The notes under the pieces: generated by a model
Seen by the model: only the letters and a program-made list of their open reading frames with translations
What the model was told of the DNA's origin: nothing
The model's database searches: none
Position numbers and translations under genes: made by a program
In this document: piece after piece, positions 6,926 through 12,265 of the stretch
Numbering within the stretch: the first letter of the stretch is position 1
How the letters are laid out: each line of letters starts with the position of its first letter
Assembly (NCBI GenBank): GCA_039808585.1
Contig: JBDHTJ010000155.1
Location: 1 to 12,265 of the forward strand
From: AWTP1-13 sp039808585
Lineage (GTDB): Bacteria; Pseudomonadota; Alphaproteobacteria; Rhizobiales; Hyphomicrobiaceae
Direction of reading: 5' to 3'
Length of the DNA stretch: 12,265 nt

Positions 6926-8263
6926 TCACATCGTCAGCGTCATGTACTTGGCCCATGCGCGGAACTGATTGCGCATCTGCCATTCGGTGGTGCCGTTGGT
7001 GACGGCGACGCCCTGCTCGCGCTCGTGCGGATCATAGAGACGCTGCACGTTCACCCAGTTGGTGCCGTTTGAGTGCAGGCCTTCCTGCGCCCGCTCGTAC
7101 ATCTCGAGATCATCGTGGCCAACGACCGAGGTGGGCGCGTTGATGAGCCGATTGTACATCAAGGTGCGCTCGAGCAGCATGTCGGGCGCGTCGACAAGGC
7201 GATAGGTCCAGCTCTCCACCAGCGTCTTGTCGGGGGCGAGCGGGCGGAAGATGCGCAACAGCTGGATCGGCCCCTTGATCATAACGTTGGGGAAATAGAC
7301 CGTGTTGTGCCGGTTCTCGTCGAGGATGGCCTTGGCGCGCGTCTCGCCGTAGGCCGCCACCATCTTGTCGAAATAGCCCGGCACGGCGGAATAGTCGGAA
7401 TGGATGGAGTGGCTCACGCCCGTGTGCCCATGTCCGTTGGGCCAGACGCGAATGCCCATGCCCTCGAAAAACTCATAGGGGCTCATGAAGGGCGCGAAGA
7501 TCTCCACCGCCATCGGGCGCTTGCCGTCCGCGCCGTTGGAAGCCTTCTTCCAGACGTCGACGGCCGTGCCGGCGGAGCTTTCATGCGCGACCATCGGGTG
7601 GCAGGTGTCGGTCTGGTTCTCGACCAGCATCTTCCAGTTGCACTTGTGCATGTAGCGCAGCACGCCGCCCGCGACTTCCAGCTTTCCCACCGGCGAACGG
7701 TCGATCATGTTGTCGAGGCTGGACAGGCTTTCGCCGAAGAACTCGTCGAAGTCGGGCCCTGCATCGTTGATCTTCGCGAAGACGAAGCCACGATAGTTCT
7801 TCACATGGCGCACGGGCGCCATGCCCTTGGCCGCCTCGCTGCCCTCGAAGCCCGTCTGGTCGTATCCCTTCTTCAGCGGAATGGCGAGCAGGCTGCCGTC
7901 GGTCTTGAAGGTCCAGGCGTGATAGGGGCAGCGGAAGAACTTGCCGGCGTTGCCGCAGCCGTCGATGGCGATCTTGGTGCCCTTGTGGGGACAGCGGTTG
8001 TGCAGAACCTTCACGCTGTTGTCGGTGTGGCGCACCATGATCACGGGTTGCGTGCCGATGGTGGTGGTGAAGTAGTCGCCGACGTTCTTCACCTGGCTGT
8101 CGTGGCCCACGTAGTTCCAGGTGTTGTGGAAGAGGTGCTGCATCTCGAGGTCGAAGACCTCCTGGTCGATGTAGACATCGCGATGCACCTCCGTCTCGCG
8201 CACCAGCGCGCGCACGGCATCCGCGTTGCCGGTGTAGCGGGGCATGCGGGTCATGAGGTTCAT
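6926..8263 (-). CDS. iadD: Rieske aromatic-ring dioxygenase, large (alpha) subunit
   Basis: The 445-residue catalytic subunit of a ring-hydroxylating dioxygenase. The N-terminal Rieske domain binds a 2Fe-2S cluster through Cys91-x-His93 (RCPHKG) and Cys112-x2-His115 (RCPYHAW). The catalytic domain has the bridging Asp219 and iron ligands His222 and His227 in DTCHPMVAH, with the third ligand probably Asp384 or Asp385 (GHDDLEMYERAQ region). All ligands are present, so it should be active, using electrons from the reductase encoded just upstream. Start 8263 has an excellent GGAGG 7 bases away. Gene order reductase-alpha-beta, together with indole-type oxidoreductase and isatin-hydrolase-like genes, suggests oxidation of indole-3-acetate to dioxindole-3-acetate; another indole or aryl acid is the main alternative. 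The symbol is by analogy to IadD. Confidence 0.93.
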   Translation of the reverse strand: MNLMTRMPRYTGNADAVRALVRETEVHRDVYIDQEVFDLEMQHLFHNTWNYVGHDSQVKNVGDYFTTTIGTQPVIMVRHTDNSVKVLHNRCPHKGTKIAIDGCGNAGKFFRCPYHAWTFKTDGSLLAIPLKKGYDQTGFEGSEAAKGMAPVRHVKNYRGFVFAKINDAGPDFDEFFGESLSSLDNMIDRSPVGKLEVAGGVLRYMHKCNWKMLVENQTDTCHPMVAHESSAGTAVDVWKKASNGADGKRPMAVEIFAPFMSPYEFFEGMGIRVWPNGHGHTGVSHSIHSDYSAVPGYFDKMVAAYGETRAKAILDENRHNTVYFPNVMIKGPIQLLRIFRPLAPDKTLVESWTYRLVDAPDMLLERTLMYNRLINAPTSVVGHDDLEMYERAQEGLHSNGTNWVNVQRLYDPHEREQGVAVTNGTTEWQMRNQFRAWAKYMTLTM

Positions 8264-8270
8264 GGGGCTA

Positions 8271-8275
8271 CCTCC
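8271..8275 (-). promoter_or_regulatory. Strong Shine-Dalgarno site of the dioxygenase alpha gene
   Basis: GGAGG on the minus strand lies 7 bases upstream of the ATG at 8263, inside the 22-base gap after the reductase gene. It decides the start at 8263 over the in-frame ATG 9 bases downstream, and is one of the two clearest ribosome sites in the window. Confidence 0.8.
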
Positions 8276-8285
8276 AATTCGGAAG

Positions 8286-9272
8286 CTAGAGATCGAGCAC
8301 GAGCTTGGGTGACTTCGAGCGTGAAATGCAAACCTGCATCATCTTGCCGGCGGCGCGCTCGCTGTCGGACAGGATGACGTCCTTGTGGTCGGGCACGCCC
8401 TCGATGACGCCGACCTGACAGACGCCGCATTCGCCGCGCTTGCAGTCGAAGAGGACGTCCACGCCGGCCTCTACGAGAACGTCCAGGATGGACTTGTCGG
8501 GCGGCACGAGGAACGTCTTGCCGGAACTCTTGAGCACGACTTCGAACGCACCCTCTGGCAATTTCGGGGCGGGTGGTGGCTCGGGCGCCTTGACGCTGAA
8601 GAACAGCTCGAACTTCACCCGGGAAGGCGGCCAGCCGAGCTTGCGGCCGGCGTCCATTGCCGCCTTGATCATGGGCCTGGGCCCGCACACGTAGACGGTT
8701 GCGTCGGGGGCGAGCGTTGCGAACAGCTTGCCCATGTCGAAGACGTTACCGGCAACCTCGTCCATGTGGATGTGGAGGCGGTGCTCGCACAGGGCCTCCA
8801 GCTCGTGGCGGAACGCGCGGTCCCGGTCGGAGCGCACGGCATAGACGAGCCGGAATGGGCGTCCTTGCCGTTTCAGCTCGGCCGCCATCGAGATCATGGG
8901 GGTGATGCCGATGCCACCGCCGATCAACACCGTCTCGCCTGCGCCCTGGACGAGGGCGAAGTTGTTCGCGGGGGGCTCCACGACGACAGTATCGCCGGGA
9001 TTCAGCGCATGGACGTAGCGCGAGCCGCCTTCGCTATTGGCTTCGAGCCGCACGCCGATCTGATACTCCCGTGGCGCGGCCATTGCGGCTTCGTCGCAGT
9101 CTGAGCAGACGAGCGAATACTTGCGGATGCCGACGCCCGGAATGGTGAGGGTGATGTGCGAGCCGGCGGTGAATCCCGGCAGCGGGCCGCCGTCGGCTTG
9201 CTGCAGCCACACACGGCGGATCAAGTCCGTAGCGGCTTGCACCTTGCTGACGACGAGAGAGAGGTGGGTCAT
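8286..9272 (-). CDS. iadC: Phthalate dioxygenase reductase-type flavin/2Fe-2S reductase
   Basis: A 328-residue electron-transfer protein for the Rieske oxygenase. The domain order is flavin-binding barrel with RKYSL (50-54), NAD(P)H-binding domain with GGGIGITP (118-125) and VCGP (195-198), then a C-terminal plant-type 2Fe-2S ferredoxin domain with Cys277, Cys282, Cys285 and Cys315 (CKRGECGVC...C). This order matches phthalate dioxygenase reductase and vanillate demethylase reductase, which bind FMN and pass electrons directly to the oxygenase, so no separate ferredoxin is needed. The start ATG overlaps the stop of the upstream oxidoreductase gene (ATGA). The gene sits 22 bases before the alpha subunit, as expected for its partner. 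The symbol is by analogy with IadC, reported as the reductase of the IadDE system as I recall. Confidence 0.92.
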   Translation of the reverse strand: MTHLSLVVSKVQAATDLIRRVWLQQADGGPLPGFTAGSHITLTIPGVGIRKYSLVCSDCDEAAMAAPREYQIGVRLEANSEGGSRYVHALNPGDTVVVEPPANNFALVQGAGETVLIGGGIGITPMISMAAELKRQGRPFRLVYAVRSDRDRAFRHELEALCEHRLHIHMDEVAGNVFDMGKLFATLAPDATVYVCGPRPMIKAAMDAGRKLGWPPSRVKFELFFSVKAPEPPPAPKLPEGAFEVVLKSSGKTFLVPPDKSILDVLVEAGVDVLFDCKRGECGVCQVGVIEGVPDHKDVILSDSERAAGKMMQVCISRSKSPKLVLDL

Positions 9273-10843
9273 GAGGAAATACCTTGCAGAGGCTTGCCCG
9301 GCTGGGGCGCCTCCAATGTCGCGATCGTGCGCAAGGCGCCATCAAGCGCCTCGCCGGCTTCATCGAGGAGAGCCGACTGGCGGAGCCGCCGCACCCATTG
9401 CGCGGCATCGGGCCGCCCCTTCACGAGGTCTGCACCCGCCAGCACGCGATCATACTTCGAAAGCCCGCGTGACATGGTGTCAGAGTAGCCCTTGATGAGG
9501 CGTCTCGCCTTCGCAACCTCGACGGCGAGATCATAATCAGATTTCGCGATGTCCTTCACGTGCCGAAGCCATGTTTCGACGTGCGTCATCTCGCGGCGGT
9601 GGCGCAAGGTCTCGCGGCGCTTCGACTTGCGGGAAGCGACGATGTAAAGCTGCGCGAAGCCCCACACGGTGTCGGTGCGGATGCGGCGACCCCTGTTGAT
9701 GAGCCGGTCGAGTGCGTTGAAGAGCTTGGGCCGGCCTTCGATCCAGGCGCCGAGGCCCGCAGGCAGGGTGCCGCACACTTCCTCCATGCGCGGGTGGAAA
9801 AACTCGGTGGTGTGCAGAACGTGCGCGGCCGGCTTATGGCCTACCTCGCGCTCCACGCGCAGCTGGCGCGACCGCCGCGTCTTCAGGTCGGCGACGCGAA
9901 TGACATCGTCATAGGCCATGGCGCGGGCGAGGTGCCGGGCAACTTCGATGCCCAGGGCGTGCTCCTTGCCGGGACGCTCAAGGGTCATCACCGGTTCGAG
10001 CTTGTCGAGATACTCGCCTGCGTACCGGGCGTCCTGATAGTCGACGAGGGCGCGTACGCCGGCGTAGGCCATGGCCTGCACAGGCTCGGGCAGGAGGCGA
10101 AGCCGGGCGAGCAAGGCGTCGAGCTGCGGCACGCCGACAGCCTGCGGGGGAGGCCGCAGAAGCGATGAGGTCTTCTCCGGAGCGGCTTCCGGCTTGCGAT
10201 CGCTCAGCGCCTCGGCAAATGCTGCTTCGAAGGCCTTGATGCTGGCATCCACGCCAACGCCACCCTGACGGATGGCATCGAGGAAGGACATGCGCGGAAA
10301 AGGCAGGGACCCGGAGGCGGCAAGAGCGCCGAGAAGGCTTGCGGAAATCACGCTGCCGGCACTCTGTGCGATGCGCGCGAAATCTGCCACGATGGCGCGC
10401 CGCGCCGCCACGCCGACGGCCTCGAAGACAGCGTTGCCGTTGGCCGTGCCGTCGCCGGGCCTTTCCTTCTCGGCCGTCGCATAGGCCCGCTGGCTGGAGG
10501 CGATGAGCGTGGTGCGGTCGGGCGTGACGAGGCCCCGCAGCAGCGAGCGCCCGGCTTCCATGAGTTCCGCCGCGATGACGATGTCGACATCGCCGGGCGT
10601 GGGCATCAGGGCGAGAACTGGCGCGGCACCGTCGGACGGTTTCCGGATCATCTCGATGTAATAGATGGTGGCGCCGGTGCGCTGGGCGACGCCCGGCACC
10701 GAAGTCGCCTGCGCGACGTAGCCGCTTGCCGTCGCGGCCGAACAGATCCAATCGCTCAACACGCCACCGCCCTGGCCGCCCATGGCGACGATGGCGAGGC
10801 AAATGGGCCTCTGCGTCGCATCGGGGAGGATGTCGTGGGCCAT
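9269..10843 (-). CDS. iorB: Indolepyruvate:ferredoxin oxidoreductase-type beta subunit with long C-terminal domain
   Basis: A 524-residue protein. Residues about 14-212 are the 2-oxoacid:acceptor oxidoreductase gamma-type domain, with GGQGG (22-26) in the first strand-turn and SVPGVAQRTGAT (48-59), the conserved block of IorB. The rest (about 225-524) matches the helical C-terminal region seen in long aerobic-type indolepyruvate oxidoreductases (DUF6537-like, with ALVDYQDARYAGEYLDKL). It has no Fe-S cysteine motif of its own and should work as a complex with the alpha subunit encoded 11 bases upstream. The family oxidatively decarboxylates aryl 2-oxoacids to acyl-CoA and passes electrons to ferredoxin. 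Inside this cluster the likely 2-oxoacid is isatinate (2-aminophenylglyoxylate) rather than indolepyruvate; this is inference. The start at 10843 avoids a 101-codon upstream extension that would overlap the alpha gene. Confidence 0.87.
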   Translation of the reverse strand: MAHDILPDATQRPICLAIVAMGGQGGGVLSDWICSAATASGYVAQATSVPGVAQRTGATIYYIEMIRKPSDGAAPVLALMPTPGDVDIVIAAELMEAGRSLLRGLVTPDRTTLIASSQRAYATAEKERPGDGTANGNAVFEAVGVAARRAIVADFARIAQSAGSVISASLLGALAASGSLPFPRMSFLDAIRQGGVGVDASIKAFEAAFAEALSDRKPEAAPEKTSSLLRPPPQAVGVPQLDALLARLRLLPEPVQAMAYAGVRALVDYQDARYAGEYLDKLEPVMTLERPGKEHALGIEVARHLARAMAYDDVIRVADLKTRRSRQLRVEREVGHKPAAHVLHTTEFFHPRMEEVCGTLPAGLGAWIEGRPKLFNALDRLINRGRRIRTDTVWGFAQLYIVASRKSKRRETLRHRREMTHVETWLRHVKDIAKSDYDLAVEVAKARRLIKGYSDTMSRGLSKYDRVLAGADLVKGRPDAAQWVRRLRQSALLDEAGEALDGALRTIATLEAPQPGKPLQGISS

Positions 10844-10854
10844 GAGTGTGGCTC

Positions 10855-12265
10855 TCAAGCCGGAAACTGCACGAGGGCACGCTCGCGCCGCCGTTGCAGC
10901 CAGCTGATCACCGCGCCGCGCAGGCGCGCCAGGGCACGATCGAGCGGGTTGGGGTTGTGCACGATGTCGGCCCGATAGAACGAGGGGCACAACACGGCTG
11001 CGTCCGCGACCTCGCCACAGTTGCCACAGCCGACGCAGCTCTGGTCGATGAAGGCGACGGGATCCTCTTTCAGCGGGTCGCCGGTGTGCTTCACGGTCAG
11101 CGAGGGGCAGCCCGACAGACGGATGCACGCGTGATCGCCGGTACACACATCCTCATCGACGCCGAAACGGGGGCGCACGACGCGCTTGCCGGACTTGATC
11201 GCCTTCTGCTGCAGGGGACGTTCGCGCCGCTGACGGTTCAGCATGCACTCGGACGATGCGACGATGACCTTGGGGCCCGTCTCGCGCGTGGTAAGCGCAT
11301 CCTTTATCGCGTCGCGCATGGCTGCGACATCGTAGGTGCGCGTGATCTGCCGCACCCAGTTCACGCCGATGCCCTGCACGGCCTTGGTGATGGGATGGCG
11401 GGTGGCACGCGTGCGGTTCTGGGCGCGCGAGGAGAGGAGATCCTGGCCGCCGGTCGCTGCCGAGTAGTGATTGTCGACGACGATGGTGAGCCCATCGGAT
11501 TTGTTGAACACCGCGTTGCCGATGCCAGAGGTGAGGCCGTTGTGCCAGAAGCCACCGTCGCCCATGATGGCGATGGCCTTCTTCTTGGCGGGCACGTTGA
11601 AGGCAGAGGCCGATGCGGGGCCAAGGCCATAGCCCATGGTCGTTGCGCCGATGTTGAACGGCGCATTGATCGAGAAGAGATGGCAGCCGATGTCCGCTGC
11701 GATGTGATGCTGGCCAAGCTCCTTCTCGACCAGCTTCAAGGCGGAGAAGATCGGGCGTTCCGGACAGCCCGTGCAGAAACCCGGCGGACGCGGAGGCACA
11801 ACGTCCGTCAGCGCCTTCACCTTGGGATGATCGAGCACGCTTTTCACATCGGGCAGGCGCGCGTCATTGCGCAAGAGCTCCCGCGCGTTGTCCGTGATGA
11901 ACGAGCGGATGCCAGCAAGCAGCACGGCAGTTGTGTACTCGCCGGCCGTCGGCAACGGCTCCTTGCCGTAGACGAGCGTGGCGACCCGGGCCTTGTGGAG
12001 GACGGCGCGAATGGCGGGCTCTATGAAAGCCGGCTGACCTTCCTCCACCACCAGCAGGGCACGCTTGTCACGCGCGAAGGCTGCGATCTCGTCGTCGATG
12101 AGCGGATAGGTGACGTTCATGACGTAGAGCGGGATGCGCGTATTGCCGCTGACGTCGGCTAGGCCCAGAAGGTTCAGCGCGCGGATCACGCCATTGTACA
12201 TGCCGCCCTGCAGGACGATGCCCACGTCGGCGCGGTTCTCGCCGAACACCTCGTTGAGGCGGTTC
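10855..12265 (-). CDS. iorA: Indolepyruvate:ferredoxin oxidoreductase-type alpha subunit (5' partial)
   Basis: About 469 C-terminal residues are visible; the N-terminal part lies beyond the right edge, where the frame is open, so the GTG near 12249 is not the start. FCTGC near 11776-11762 precedes the thiamine-diphosphate domain. The thiamine/Mg signature is MGDGGFWHNG followed by VVDN (about 11565-11470). Near the C-terminus are two iron-sulfur cysteine groups. One is CTGDHACIRLSGCP with three Cys. The second, CVGCGNC and then a Cys-Pro ten residues on, is a ferredoxin-like 4Fe-4S site. These features define IorA-type enzymes, which convert aryl 2-oxoacids plus CoA to acyl-CoA, CO2 and reduced ferredoxin. 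It is followed after 11 bases by its partner gene. The end is RALVQFPA. Its placement beside dioxygenase genes suggests a role in aerobic aromatic breakdown. Confidence 0.9.
   Translation of the reverse strand, partial: NRLNEVFGENRADVGIVLQGGMYNGVIRALNLLGLADVSGNTRIPLYVMNVTYPLIDDEIAAFARDKRALLVVEEGQPAFIEPAIRAVLHKARVATLVYGKEPLPTAGEYTTAVLLAGIRSFITDNARELLRNDARLPDVKSVLDHPKVKALTDVVPPRPPGFCTGCPERPIFSALKLVEKELGQHHIAADIGCHLFSINAPFNIGATTMGYGLGPASASAFNVPAKKKAIAIMGDGGFWHNGLTSGIGNAVFNKSDGLTIVVDNHYSAATGGQDLLSSRAQNRTRATRHPITKAVQGIGVNWVRQITRTYDVAAMRDAIKDALTTRETGPKVIVASSECMLNRQRRERPLQQKAIKSGKRVVRPRFGVDEDVCTGDHACIRLSGCPSLTVKHTGDPLKEDPVAFIDQSCVGCGNCGEVADAAVLCPSFYRADIVHNPNPLDRALARLRGAVISWLQRRRERALVQFPA

Noticed and set aside
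7073..8377. Plus-strand open frame (434 codons) opposite the dioxygenase alpha subunit
   Set aside because: It mirrors a gene with complete Rieske and iron-binding motifs, so it is an antisense shadow.
10844..11146. N-terminal extension of the IorB-type protein by 101 residues
   Set aside because: It overlaps the IorA-type Fe-S region in another frame. The ATG at 10843 begins just before the conserved first strand.
10846..12162. Plus-strand open frame (438 codons) opposite the IorA-type gene
   Set aside because: The minus strand carries thiamine and Fe-S motifs; the plus-strand translation is Arg/His/Ala-rich with no motif.
1..12265. The iac-type indole-acetate pathway
   Set aside because: From memory, the iac route uses a flavin monooxygenase (IacA) and ends at catechol without CoA ligase, thiolase-like or 2-oxoacid oxidoreductase steps. 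The gene content here fits the iad type better.

Overview
The window is GC-rich DNA from what looks like a proteobacterium, probably a plant- or soil-associated alpha- or betaproteobacterium. This is judged from base composition, codon use and gene families; the genus cannot be fixed from the sequence. All eleven genes lie on the minus strand in one head-to-tail run. Spacing is tight: 4-base ATGA overlaps at two junctions and gaps of 4 to 48 bases elsewhere. No stretch over 50 bases lacks a gene, and I see no promoter, terminator, RNA gene, repeat or mobile element. The first gene of the run enters at the right edge and the last leaves at the left edge, so both operon ends are outside the window.

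In transcription order (right to left): indolepyruvate:ferredoxin oxidoreductase-type alpha subunit (10855-12265, N-terminus missing); its beta/gamma-type partner (9269-10843); flavin/2Fe-2S reductase (8286-9272); Rieske dioxygenase large subunit (6926-8263) and small subunit (6426-6917); acyl-CoA synthetase (4771-6414); thiolase-fold protein without the nucleophilic cysteine (3541-4722); fusion of a DUF35 zinc-ribbon/OB-fold domain with an SDR domain that has lost its catalytic residues (2298-3536); cyclase/isatin-hydrolase-family metallohydrolase (1457-2287); intact SDR dehydrogenase (732-1460); Asp/Glu/hydantoin-racemase-fold protein lacking both catalytic cysteines (1-707, C-terminus missing).

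The gene content and order fit an iad-type pathway for breakdown of the plant hormone indole-3-acetate (IAA). In the scheme I propose, the Rieske dioxygenase and its reductase convert IAA to dioxindole-3-acetate, and the ligase makes the CoA thioester. The thiolase-like/DUF35 pair then splits this tertiary beta-hydroxyacyl-CoA by retro-aldol cleavage into isatin and acetyl-CoA, by analogy with the steroid aldolase Ltp2-ChsH2. The cyclase-family hydrolase opens isatin to isatinate (2-aminophenylglyoxylate). The 2-oxoacid oxidoreductase pair decarboxylates this to an anthraniloyl unit. The family assignments are well supported; the substrates are inferred from context.

The points most worth a second look are the repurposed thiolase, the DUF35-pseudo-SDR fusion, the cysteine-less racemase homologue, and a 16-codon open frame between the ligase and thiolase genes.
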